DNA from: Bolinopsis microptera
Taxonomy: Eukaryota; Ctenophora; Tentaculata; Lobata; Bolinopsidae
Reading direction: 5' to 3'
Assembly: GCF_026151205.1 (NCBI RefSeq)
Contig: NC_087080.1
Coordinates: 12,385,837-12,449,836, forward strand
DNA: 64,000 bases
The notes below the pieces were generated by a model that did no database searches, was not told where the DNA came from, and worked only from the letters and a program-made list of their open reading frames with translations. Numbering within the stretch: the stretch's first letter is position 1; each line of letters starts with the position of its first letter. A program made the position numbers and the translations under genes. Positions 1 to 9,983 of the stretch are shown piece after piece.

Positions 1-6
1 AAATAC

Positions 7-1664
7 CTGACGCCTATATTTAGCATCTGTTGAAAGGGTTGTCCCTTGAGGAAGCCAACTAGCAATATCATTCCAATTATAGCGAAGGACATGAGGGACA
101 AATGCTTTCCTAGTTTGTCCATGTTCTTTTGTAGAGGAGTCTTTGGCGTTTCCTGACGGTTAAAAATCAACAAACAGTCGGCAACTTGTCAAAGTCATTA
201 TTAAAAATAGTATCAAATCTCTCAAATGGAGCTATTCGTATAAAAATAACGCAAGAAATTTGTATTGTCTTGAAATCAATCTCAGACCTCTGACTCCATA
301 AGAGTGAAAATCTCTCCAAACTGAGTGTTGTATCCAGTGCTAATAACCATTCCTCTGCCGTGCCCATTGCACACGAGAGTGCCCATAAAGGCAATGTTGG
401 TGAGCTCAGCCAGTTCCCCTTTGTTAGCGACCACTGGGTCGCTCTGTTTCCGACAGGGGGTGGTTTCTCCAGTGAAGGAGGACTCGTCCAGTTCTAACCC
501 GGTACACTGAAAATAGAGGGTGGCTCGGTAACGTTACTTTACAGACTACAGTTATATTATGAAGATAATTGTAATGTAGCTGACCTTAATGTGCTGTTTT
601 AGTGGAAAATATTCAATTTTAAGATCCAAAACCATCTATCAAAACTAAGTGATGATCCAACAAAATGAATCATTTGACTCTCCTAAACTCTTTTGCAAAC
701 TGCAGGTAATATATTACCTGAAGAAGTCTGACGTCAGCGGGTACTCGGTCACCAAGTCCTATCTCTACAATGTCACCAGGTACCAGCTCTCTGGCTAACA
801 GATCTTGTTTCATTCCGTTTCTGACACTGCGATCAAAATCTTACATTTATCAAATTCAATGCATGAAAAAAGATAATCTTTATTCGCGACAAGAGATAGC
901 CATAATAAAAGAAAACGATTTTTCTCGATTTGTAGACATTTTTTCAGATAAATTCCAATAACCAACCAACCAGTGGGCGATGGGCGGGACAAGGTTGTTA
1001 AGGGCTTCAAGAGATTTCTCTGACCGATATTCTTGGATAAACCCCACTAGTGTTACAATTATCACTGCCTGAAATTATTCTTTACAACGTTCCTTTTGAG
1101 GAAACAATACATAATGGCGCATGGATATAATATTCACCCCCTTCAATCCTTTTAATGTACCATGACTCATGTAGTGTATCTTAGCTTAAATAACACATAA
1201 TCTTTGAAAATTTCTACATGAAGGTGGACATACCACGGTGATACTGATAGCATCGTCATACTGCTGAGTAGCGAGTGAGATGACAGCAGAAGCGAGCAAC
1301 ATCATGATCAGGGGATCTTTGAACTGAGACAAGGATTATAAACTCGGTATAATAATACACAGTCACAAAACTTAAAAAGGTGTCAGTCAAAGTGATAATA
1401 TGTCGGTAAATCTGTAAGTCATGTCAGTCTATGTGAAACTAGGGTAACACCTACCGCCTCTATCAGTTTAAGGGCCACATGAGGCTGCTTCGACACAAAC
1501 TCATTCCAGCCATACTCCTTTCTGATATCCGTCACCTCATCCAACAAAAGTGACTCAAAAGAATTGCACGACTTGGTGGCTTCCTTGAAATGTTCGTCTT
1601 TGCCGTAGATTACGAGCTGGGCGGGCTCATCATCAGATTTGTCTGGGATTTCATTATACCCCAT
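7..1664 (-). CDS. ATP2C1: Secretory-pathway Ca2+/Mn2+ ATPase (SPCA/ATP2C), N-terminal part, runs off the left edge
   Basis: P-type ATPase that loads Ca2+ and Mn2+ into the Golgi (known family role). Six exons join in phase: 1455-1664, 1234-1323, 971-1068, 718-826, 288-506 and 7-152, giving about 290 residues. Seen: [13 protein letters not shown] (N-terminal cation-ATPase motif), [17 protein letters not shown] (M1/M2 region), [25 protein letters not shown] and [10 protein letters not shown] (actuator domain), the dephosphorylation loop TGET at about residues 181-184, and ETPKTPLQ before M3. Each piece lines up with human ATP2C1/ATP2C2 as remembered. The P and N domains, with DKTGT, would lie left of the window. 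The start is the ATG at 1664, since no upstream in-frame exon is visible. Introns are about 110-215 bp. ATP2C1 and ATP2C2 cannot be told apart here. Confidence 0.93.
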
Positions 1665-2354
1665 ATTCCTTATCCGTCACCACGTGTCTCAGATCAGCGT
1701 TACCTTTAGCTTTTGGTGTTGGTTATGTTAGATCAGCTCAAATTTCATTTATTTCGAACTGTTTTGATCTAAGATCATATCGAACATTAATTCATGTGGT
1801 AAGAGGTTTTATGACGTTCTTTAATGAGGTATCAGAGATGATGACAATGACAAGATTTGAGACTAAGGCCCTAGCTAGACGGTACGACTACGTGACCCAT
1901 CACGTGATGGTGTATTTGTTCCTAGTTAGACGTGACGTCCTGAGTAGTACTAGTTATAGTACGTGATGCGGTCTTCGTTCTAGCTAGACGGTACTAACAA
2001 ATACTCGATCACGTGACGTGATGGAGTATTTGGTCCTAGCTAGACGTGGCGTGACGCGTTACTTGATCAGTTACGTGACGCGTCTCGTACCATCTAGCTA
2101 GGGTATAATCGAACCGCATAAGAAATCTTTAAATCTAAGATCTGCGGAAACGATGCAAAAGTTAAAACGGCGCAAAAGTATGAAAACGCTCAGTCGCAAC
2201 CGGCTGCATCAGTGATCAGTGTAAATTTACTTTGAACTCCCCTCAAGTGTCCACAAGTAAAACTCAATATGCTATCTTGTAGCTCCTATTCTAATATTCT
2301 AATATATGAGCGCCCCTCAAGTGTCCATAAGTAAAAAAAGGACACTTCAAAACG
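1665..2354. other. Upstream region of the SPCA gene and of the RT element
   Basis: No coding exon was found. The stretch is the likely promoter and 5' region of the minus-strand SPCA gene. It contains the foldback element at 1869-2103 and two copies of a 24-bp motif (2239-2262 and 2313-2336, cccctcaagtgtcc followed by a[ct]aagtaaaa) just before the RT ORF. The second copy pairs with ggacactt at 2341-2348 as a short hairpin. These motifs may belong to the 5' end of the retroelement. Confidence 0.5.
1869..2103. mobile_element. 235-bp foldback/MITE with CCCTAGCTAGAC-type termini
   Basis: The ends are near-perfect inverted repeats: ccctagctagacggtacga at 1869-1887, matched by the reverse complement of 2085-2103 with one mismatch. 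Inside, CCTAGYTAGACG recurs at about 1920, 1980 and 2037, and the palindromes cacgtga/tcacgtg occur repeatedly, so the unit is itself built from short inverted and direct repeats. No coding capacity and no clear target-site duplication were seen. The superfamily is not recognised. It lies 205 bp upstream of the SPCA start codon. Confidence 0.75.
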
Positions 2355-4802
2355 TTGAACATATTACATAGGGTTTTGAGAGAACACTTCACTGAGGTTC
2401 ATAGTCCTGAGAACATTTCTATTATGCCGGTACATCTTCTTCCTGATATTACCACCTTGAAACAACGTGAAGATATAGAGGATACTTGGATGCTTAAGCT
2501 TAACACGTTGTTTCCATATGGGCTTAACCTACGAGCTAAGAAAGTTGGGGTTATGGACTCAAGCAGTCTAGTAATGGGTTCGAAGGAAACTATTTATAGT
2601 AAATTCGACGTGGTAAAGATTAATAGGCATTTAAGGGGTGGGATACAGGTCCCTCATGCTGGTGATGCTACTTCATTTTGTGAGGACACTTTCTTTGACA
2701 CTCTCATCAGATCCTCTGTTATAGACTTTCATTCTATCAGAACACAGTTAGCTAGTTTAAAGAAAGTTCATTTAAAGAGGGTCTATATTCAAGCTATTTC
2801 TCAGACTGCATCAGCCAGAACAGAACATCTGTATCGTCTATTACTTGTTAAAGACCTTGCTTGGTTCTATCTGTGTAGAATGGGATTAGGAGTGAAGAAG
2901 ACTAAATCTTCCTTTTTCCTTGTTGTTAACTACGTTAACAAGCATGTGGAGTCTATTAATTTTAGGAAGATATTTAAAGATTCGGCTGTCTCTGTAGCTT
3001 CTCCTTTTAACTCTAATAATTTATCAGCACCTACTATTACATATCATTATCCTAGAACTATTAGATCGAGAGTATTAAATTATAAAGAGGCTTATGATGA
3101 TTATTCTGACCCTAACACGATGTCATGTGATTGTTCGTCTAGTTCCTTTAGGGATAATCACTTTAATCATGTTATTACAGGAGATCTCAGTTTAATTAAA
3201 GATGATAAGTTACGAACTGTTTTATCTAAAGGACTTAATTATCGGGATCAAGCACCCCCTTCGACTGATCTATCTTTTAAAGCTGCTAAAAAAGCAATTA
3301 TTGATTATTGTAGTAAAATGTCGGAGCGATATAAAAAACCTATAGAAATGTTTGCTGAATGGAAAGCACTTATATTAGAACAAGTAAAGAGACAGTTAGA
3401 GAACTGTAAACCTTTTCCTTATAATACTACTCTTTCTGATGAGAACGTGAAACATGAACTTGATATTTTGCATGATAAATATGTGTTAGTACCTACTGAT
3501 AAAGCTGCTAATAATATTACTATTGTATGTAAGAAGTTTTACATTTCGAAGATTCATGAAGAACTGGCTTCAGATAATTTCGAGATGATTGACAGGTCAG
3601 TTGATGACATTGTCCAAGAACATGAAAAGTTTATGTTAAAATATGGAATTAAATTATTACCTGAAAATCGTAAATTACCGTATTTATATATTACCCCTAA
3701 ACAGCATAAATCGCCAGTGGGTTTTAGATTTATTACTTCAGGTGCTGCATGTAGCTTACAGCAACTTTCTAAATATGTGGGAATTTGTCTTAAATCTTTA
3801 TTGCATTCAGCTAAAAATAGGTCACTTTATGATAATAAATTTCACTCGAGAAATGATTTCTATGTTATAGACAATAACGAGCCTGTTATAGATTTTATTC
3901 ACGCTAATAACTTGAGAATGGGTTCTAAATCTATTAATACTTACGATTTCTCTACTCTTTATACTTCCATTCCTCATACACAATTAAAAGCTAATCTTTT
4001 AAAGTTTATCAACCGTGTTTTTGGATTTAAAGAGAAGCCGTTTATCATTCCTAATATTTATACGAAAAGAGCTTATTTTAGCCAAGGACGTAGTTCTAAT
4101 AAGACTAGTTTCACCAAAGATGAGCTTATAGAATGTGTTAACTATTTGATCGATAATTCTTTTGTTATTTATCAAGGCAAGATATACAAGCAAGTTATTG
4201 GGATCCCGATGGGGACTAATGCAGGACCTCAGATTGCTAATACTTATTTACATGTGTTTGAATATGAGTATATCAAGAAACTCATAGAAAATGGTGATGA
4301 GGTTGCACTTAAGAGTTTGGAAAATATATTTCGATATCAAGATGATCTTATTTCGTTTAATGATATTGGTCTATTAGGGAATATTTTAGGAGATATCTAT
4401 CCTACGGAGATGATTGTAAACTGTACTAATGTTTCACCGCGTAAGTGCAATTATCTAGATTTATGTATTAGCATTTACAGGGGCAAGTTTAGAGTAACAC
4501 TTTATGATAAACGGAAAGACTATAGTTTTAATGTCATTTCTTATCCTTTTTTAGATGGGAATATCCCAAAGAATCTTTCTTACGGGGTATTTATTTCTCA
4601 GCTTGTTAGATTCGCTAACATTAATACCACGGTAGAGGGATTTTATAGTAACATTTGTGACTTAGTTAAGAAGCTTGTAAATCAAGGCTTTATTCCTGCT
4701 GCCTTGCGCAAAAAGTTTTTGAAGTTTTACAATTCTAAACTTAATATCTGGTGTAAATTTGGGGTAGATATTTACGATCGTGTTATCAAAATATTTGATT
4801 AG
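2355..4802 (+). CDS. Intact reverse transcriptase of a Penelope-like-type retroelement (815 aa)
   Basis: A single uninterrupted ORF. Seen: a CDC motif at residues 258-260 followed by HVITGDLSLI; RT motif A around D531 (TYDFSTLYTSIP); RT motif B GIPMGTN starting at residue 616; the catalytic box RYQDDLI with YQDD at 661-664; then YLDLCISIY, LYDKRKDYSFNV, YPFLDGNIP and YGVFISQLVRFAN. This block set is typical of a family common in cnidarians, molluscs and fish. I place it near Penelope-like elements (possibly the Naiad type, which carries a CxC motif) from memory, with moderate certainty. No GIY-YIG endonuclease was recognised in the N-terminal 250 residues. No LTR, second ORF or poly(A) is evident. 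Both motif A and YxDD aspartates are present, so the enzyme could be active. Confidence 0.85.
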   Translation: MNILHRVLREHFTEVHSPENISIMPVHLLPDITTLKQREDIEDTWMLKLNTLFPYGLNLRAKKVGVMDSSSLVMGSKETIYSKFDVVKINRHLRGGIQVPHAGDATSFCEDTFFDTLIRSSVIDFHSIRTQLASLKKVHLKRVYIQAISQTASARTEHLYRLLLVKDLAWFYLCRMGLGVKKTKSSFFLVVNYVNKHVESINFRKIFKDSAVSVASPFNSNNLSAPTITYHYPRTIRSRVLNYKEAYDDYSDPNTMSCDCSSSSFRDNHFNHVITGDLSLIKDDKLRTVLSKGLNYRDQAPPSTDLSFKAAKKAIIDYCSKMSERYKKPIEMFAEWKALILEQVKRQLENCKPFPYNTTLSDENVKHELDILHDKYVLVPTDKAANNITIVCKKFYISKIHEELASDNFEMIDRSVDDIVQEHEKFMLKYGIKLLPENRKLPYLYITPKQHKSPVGFRFITSGAACSLQQLSKYVGICLKSLLHSAKNRSLYDNKFHSRNDFYVIDNNEPVIDFIHANNLRMGSKSINTYDFSTLYTSIPHTQLKANLLKFINRVFGFKEKPFIIPNIYTKRAYFSQGRSSNKTSFTKDELIECVNYLIDNSFVIYQGKIYKQVIGIPMGTNAGPQIANTYLHVFEYEYIKKLIENGDEVALKSLENIFRYQDDLISFNDIGLLGNILGDIYPTEMIVNCTNVSPRKCNYLDLCISIYRGKFRVTLYDKRKDYSFNVISYPFLDGNIPKNLSYGVFISQLVRFANINTTVEGFYSNICDLVKKLVNQGFIPAALRKKFLKFYNSKLNIWCKFGVDIYDRVIKIFD

Positions 4803-5583
4803 GAATGTGTAGACTGTTGATATGTTGGAGTAGTTCATATTTGTTTGTCCTTCATATATCGCTTTTATTAATTTGGACCTTGAATCTTGAGTGTAATGTG
4901 CCTTTTCTCTTCGGCTCACGCTTCCCGCGTGTGGTTGTACCTGGAACCTAGATTGAGTTCCTATTTTCACCTTATTTACATTATTTGAGTTATTTCGTGC
5001 GTGTCTAGGGATCTCTTTGGTGAGATGAGTTGTTGTATTAGTACTATTTAGTTGACCTAGTTTATATTCTTATTTTATTTTACCCTTTTCAGTTTTTAGA
5101 TGATTTATGTTATTTGCATGCTCATGTTATAATAGAGTTTGAAGCATTGTTGCGTTTTGGGGCTTTGTAATACTATGACGGCATTGCTTTGAATTTGAAT
5201 TTCTGATGATATTGATTTTCACTTTCAGTGCTATGTAACCTGGCAGTAACGTTGTAAAGGACTTTGAGGGGGTCTGTAGTCCCCCCGCATAGTATGTTTG
5301 TGTTTCACTGATTTGTAAACTGAAGACGTAAATATTACATAACACAAGGAAATATGGACAGAACTGAACGAGAACAAAAACCACATACAAAGACCGAGGA
5401 ATCAGGAGGACTCTGCAACCCAGGAATCAACTACTTAGCTATTATCGCTCAATAATCGGTTTGGTATCGACGTTACATTTTTTGATTTTCCGACTTTAAA
5501 GCTGACTAAAGAAACCAGGGAATTAATTTTGCTTTCCTAAAATTTAATCGTTGATTTTATTTCTATATCATTCATTTAAAAAA

Positions 5584-5712
5584 ACATTCCAGTACATTGT
5601 GCAGAAAGTTGGGGGGTTAATTTTTTGAAGTATGTAGGGATCGAGATCTGATATCGATCGTAAATACTAAAAATACTCTAGCACAATTGTGACTGCAATT
5701 TTACAGAACTCT
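5584..5712 (+). repeat. Dispersed repeat, copy 1
   Basis: About 130 bp that recurs in the same orientation at about 42724-42866. Shared blocks include ccagtacattgtg, gagatctgatatcgatc, gtaaatactaaaaatactct and agcacaattgt. The second copy has an internal duplication of gatctgatatc. No coding potential. The family is unknown; probably a fragment of a transposable element. Confidence 0.75.
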
Positions 5713-6483
5713 CCGATCATTACAACAAATCAAACAACAGTCGCATATTCTAATATATAACGCTGTAAACTATAGATGTGGATCCTCGTGGGGAGGTGAG
5801 GTACATTTGTTTACTTTTAACAGTAAGTACCTGTTCAGCACAAGAGAGAGGTGATGCACATTGCACATTTGATTACTTTTAACTTTTTAAGGGTTTGTAC
5901 CTGTTCAGCATAAGAAAGAGGTGAATTTACATTTCTTGACCCTATTTTGAAGAACCATACCTCGGCCGTTAGAATTCAATGCTCTTCCAGGAATTATTGG
6001 TTGGTTATTGTTCAGCAAATTAGAACTCAAGTTTAACAATGCTGAGTTTAATTTTACTAAGTTACTGAAATGTGACGAAATTCACTTTTCCTGCCCCAAC
6101 AGTATAATTTCAATGTGACGAAAAATTGGCATGGGTTTCTACATTTCTTGTATAAATCCATTCCAACTATAATAAAGACTGTTGATATGAAAGAAAATCT
6201 ATCTAAATTTTAAAATGACGTATGTGACGAAATTTACATCCCTTGCCCCTATTTTGAAGAACTACACCTATTTATGAAAAATAACAGACTCTAATTTTTT
6301 TCACGATAAATATCGTAAATCAAAGAAGGGAGTGGATGCCTTTAATGGATACAGTCTTGAGTCTGGGCGAGAGTCATGAAAGGATAACCATTCGTTGAAA
6401 TATCGTCCCAGAGTCTTAAACAAACTTAAACTTAAAAAGAACTGAATGTTAGTGAACTGGAAGTGGAGCAGCTATTTAAGGAC

Positions 6484-6660
6484 AGCTGTGCTCATCATAT
6501 TTGGTCTCAACATTCCTCCTTATCTGCATACTTGTATCAAGATATATATCTGTAGTCTCGTAGCTTAAGCAGAGCTGTGCTCATCATATTTGGTCTCAAC
6601 GTTCCTCCATATCTGCTTACTTGTATCAAGATATATATTTGTAGTCTCGTACACTTCAGT
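6484..6660 (+). repeat. Two-copy tandem repeat, period 89 bp
   Basis: agctgtgctcatcatatttg starts at 6484 and again at 6573. The following blocks ggtctcaac, ttcctcc, cttgtatcaagatatatat and tgtagtctcgta keep the same spacing in both copies. A partial third relic (agcttgcatcaagat, ctatgatctgtgataaattt) lies at 6775-6860. Non-coding. Confidence 0.75.
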
Positions 6661-6975
6661 CTGTTACTATGATCTGTGATAAATTTAAATTTGTAAATGT
6701 TCAAGTAAAAGAAGGCCGTTCTAAATAAGAATTCCACTGTAGTTCGCTTGCATCAAGAATCAAGATACTTTGGCTTTACTAGCTTGCATCAAGATGTAAC
6801 TTATAGTATGGTAGTTAAACTGTGCTACACTTCTACTATGATCTGTGATAAATTTAAATTAAATTAATTTATTTGGGTTTTATACTTCCTGTATCTCTGT
6901 ATTAATCATTTCAGACTATAAAACTAAACTCAGCATGTGTAATAACAGAAGGAGATAAAGTGGAAATAAATTGTG

Positions 6976-7360
6976 TCATTACAGAGGGAGGGGGGAGAAG
7001 GATGTATTGTGCGAGCGAGATGGGCAGAAAGAAGTGAGAAGATGCAGGGTAGAGTGAAACCGTGTCATTACAGATAACTAATTGGATATGGATGTATTAA
7101 GCGGGCAACATAAGCAGAAAGAAGTGAGAAGATGCAGGGTAGAGTGAAACCGTGCCATTACAGAGGATTGGAGAAGGATGTATTGAGCTGGCAACATGAT
7201 ATGAGCAGAAAGCAGTGAGATGAGGAAGGTGCAAGGTAGAGAGAAACAGTGTCATAACAGAGGGTTGGATAGATATGTAGTGAGCTGGCAAGGTGAGCAG
7301 AAAGAGGTGAGCAGAGGGAGATTCAGGGTAAATAGAAACGGTGTCATTGCCGACGTTGGG
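6976..7360 (+). repeat. Degenerate minisatellite, about 4 units of 80-95 bp
   Basis: Units share the order (g)gatgtattg.gc, gggcagaaagaagtgagaag, atgcagggtagagtgaaac and gtgtcattacagag. Copies begin near 6990, 7085, 7165 and 7262. The second and third are almost identical over agcagaaagaagtgagaa and gcagggtagagtgaaaccgt. Open frames across it (about 7097-7485, minus) arise from the repeat and are not genes. Confidence 0.75.
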
Positions 7361-8671
7361 GGGAGAATATTTTGAACATAGCTTAGGAGATTAAATAGAG
7401 GAAGAAATGCTTTGAGAATGCTTTGAGAATGAACACTGGACAGGTTTCTGATGAAGATTTGTTTCTCAATGTTTATCAGTAACACAGATTCTGGAGCATT
7501 ATATCACATACATTTAACGATTGATGTGATAAATCTCAGCTGATTACATATTTCAAATTGTGAAAAGCGAACGACTGATTTCATTCTCGGTTTCATTCGG
7601 AAACGGTCATTTAAGTTAATATAACATCTTTTTGTTTAGAGGGGGACTCTAATCACGGTCCACTTTTAGGGTTTAATTTAATAATAATGACTGTAAGTAA
7701 AGTATGTCTCCCTTACAAGGTAAACTAAAGGTGAACTAGAGGGAAACTAAAGGTAAATTAGAGGTTATTAGTTGTGAACAATGTTCAAATGTATGTAGGC
7801 AATGAGTTGCAGACTTCAGGGTAGTTAACCAGATTTAAGGTGCCCTGCTTTTCCACCTTATCTTGACATTGTGGAGCTGGAAGGGTACGAATTACCCCGC
7901 AGTGCAGGCCTACACGAGTAGAACTACTGCAACACTTCTTAAACAAATATTTTATAAACTAATTTTTAAATATTATTTCATTATATCACGATGGATATAT
8001 TAGATTTGTGAGATAAGGTGCAGTTTGGACTGTATTGAAATATTCTAATTAATGTCTAGTGCACGGTGACAACCAGGGTAATTCATACAACGAACAATTA
8101 AAATTAAATCTTATTAGCCCTTTATGCTCCTCCAAATCTTTACCTGGGGATCGGACCCCAGGCTACATTGTTCATAAATAGAGATTCGGCCGAATGACAG
8201 GCTTAGCGCCGCTTAGTAACCAAATCTCAGGTGCATTATTGATTCAATAAAATCCTTTGAAACGTTTCAGATATTTTTTAGAGCAGAGCACCTTTTTTCT
8301 CACGTTGTAACTCGATTTTGACACTATTGTACAACCATTAAATTAACTACTGAGAACTTTTAAATTAAAGCTGTTAGCTGATTACTAGTAATTGTTGCGC
8401 TCATAATTTTGAGCCAAGTGAGCAGTGTCATGGTAGTCTCAAGTATAGTCCGCGTTTAAAGTGCCGCCCATCTTGCAATCTCTTAACAGATGATAAGGGC
8501 TAACTAGGAGGGGGTTGTGTAAATCGTATTCAGCTCACTAATTGCATCAAAATATGATTATGAATTGCTGTTTTACACGTAAAAATAAACAATAAGTTCG
8601 TCTTAATCGTCAATATCGTGTTTTTTTTCAACGTGAACAATTTACAATATGATTTAGATCTGAAACAGTGG

Positions 8672-8734
8672 TATCCTTTGATTGACGATGTCAACCCATC
8701 GAGATCATTGCTCTGCGAAGCAGGGCAACGATCG
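8672..8734 (+). repeat. Dispersed hairpin repeat, copy 1
   Basis: Contains gattgacgatgtcaaccc, then ttgctctgc-gaa-gcagggcaa, which folds as a hairpin. The same module occurs in inverted orientation at about 51331-51392, where the stem is a perfect 14-bp match. Here it ends about 100 bp upstream of the secreted-protein start codon at 8835. Likely a mobile-element remnant. Confidence 0.7.
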
Positions 8735-8834
8735 ACAAAGCAAGAATGCTAGTTCGCGCGGCGCGTCGAAGCGGCGAAGTCCTCCAATGGTATCCTAAAA
8801 ACCGATATATGCACTAAAAACTACTCTCCAGGAA

Positions 8835-9983
8835 ATGTTAGCGCTGATCGTGCTGGCGGTGGCGGGCATTGCCCAGAGTGCCGTATTAGACCCCTCCTTG
8901 ACAGAGTGGAGACTAATAGAGAGTAACGAGGAGAGAGTGATGTTCCCTCTCAAGGAGTACATCCTGGAGGTTAAAGCTTTCCTACCAGACGTGTTTGACA
9001 CCAACCCTCCGTACGGGGAGTTGTTCAGAACGGACAAGTCCAGCACTATGATGATGTTGCTTCACGAGGGAAGCTGGAACAGCAAGGTCGGGAGACTGGT
9101 TTGGAACACTATTAAATACGACAGAGGATATGATGTGAATGTAGAGGAATGTGATGTGAGGTACGAGGCCTACAACTCATTCCCTGCTCAGGGAAGAAAA
9201 GAACAGATCTGGGCCTGGAACTTCTTTGAAGAGTTTGTACTCCTGACATGTGATGGAGAGCTGCAGTACTCGCAGTACTTTAACGATGGAGACGTCAACC
9301 CCCGCAAACCAGGACTACCGGAGAAGTGTGCAGCACTGGGAAGGGCACAAGTTGACAGGATCGTATTTAAACACATGGAAGGGTTCTACATCAGAGGGAG
9401 ACCCATTGAGAGCGAAGAGGCGGCTACCACACCCGGTTTATCCACTACACCAACAGCGAGTGCGGAACCTGACAACATTGTGTACGACAAGGAAGTGGGA
9501 GCCTGCAGTTGCTGGACACCCGAGTGCAGCTATTGCAACAACTTAGAGTGCACCGTGAAGCAAGACCTAACCACATCGGACCAGGGAGTCCAGGTCACCA
9601 CCAAACTCAAGTGGAAGAAACTCAACACGATCGTACTCTACGACCAAGCTGGCAAAGAGCTGGGAAAGTTTCGGTTCAGTCTGAGTGGTATCTACCTGAC
9701 GGGATGCATTGGGTGTCAAGCTCCACGAGCATTGAGAAAAATGCGCAATGTGGAAGGTAAGACTGCATGGACATTCGCACTGAAAGACGGAGTTGTCCAG
9801 ATAAGGGTGAGCGGTGGGGTGGTATACGAACAGGAGCTGATAGGAGAGTGTAAGGAGGTGTACAGTAAGGTGAGAAGATACGCCTTCTACGACATGACCT
9901 GTGAGGATACCTTCCTGTACCGAGCTAGTGAGATGGTAGCCGGCCTCTTCTGGGAAACTCAACCTAACATCATAGCAAATTGA
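8835..9983 (+). CDS. Secreted two-domain protein of unknown family (382 aa)
   Basis: Single-exon ORF. Residues 1-16 (MLALIVLAVAGIAQSA) are a clear signal peptide, so the protein is secreted or lumenal. Two halves flank a Thr/Ser/Pro-rich linker (about 197-212) and a Cys cluster CSCWTPECSYC (224-234). The halves end in similar patterns: DGELQYSQ...C..L...VDRIVF...FYIR near 140-187 and DGVVQIRV...C..VYSKVRRYAF...FLYR near 318-363. This suggests an internally duplicated domain. I recognise no family; a superficial likeness to methyltransf_FA or natterin-like beta folds is not convincing. Codon use is less AT-rich than the surroundings, as in a real gene. The start is supported by the signal peptide. 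CTACTCTCCAG immediately before gaaATG looks like a splice acceptor, so the 5'UTR may be spliced or trans-spliced. Confidence 0.85.
   Translation: MLALIVLAVAGIAQSAVLDPSLTEWRLIESNEERVMFPLKEYILEVKAFLPDVFDTNPPYGELFRTDKSSTMMMLLHEGSWNSKVGRLVWNTIKYDRGYDVNVEECDVRYEAYNSFPAQGRKEQIWAWNFFEEFVLLTCDGELQYSQYFNDGDVNPRKPGLPEKCAALGRAQVDRIVFKHMEGFYIRGRPIESEEAATTPGLSTTPTASAEPDNIVYDKEVGACSCWTPECSYCNNLECTVKQDLTTSDQGVQVTTKLKWKKLNTIVLYDQAGKELGKFRFSLSGIYLTGCIGCQAPRALRKMRNVEGKTAWTFALKDGVVQIRVSGGVVYEQELIGECKEVYSKVRRYAFYDMTCEDTFLYRASEMVAGLFWETQPNIIAN

Larger units (their letters stand above)
4803..8834. other. 4-kb gene-free stretch with tandem and dispersed repeats
   Basis: I see no exon-like ORF on either strand. Contents: probable 3' tail of the RT element (4803 to about 5400); a dispersed repeat at about 5584-5712; a roughly 70-bp direct repeat around ctgttcagca at 5831 and 5901; an 89-bp direct repeat starting at 6484 and 6573; a minisatellite at about 6976-7360; and, just before the next gene, a hairpin repeat at 8672-8734 that recurs inverted at 51.3 kb. 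The rest is featureless AT-rich sequence. Confidence 0.6.

Noticed and set aside
1665-5400. Hammerhead ribozyme or LTRs around the RT ORF
   Set aside because: I looked for CTGATGA/GAAA cores and long terminal repeats and found none convincing by eye.
7097-7485. Two minus ORFs of 64 and 77 aa with repeated LHLPHLTAF-like words
   Set aside because: Derived from the minisatellite units at 6976-7360.
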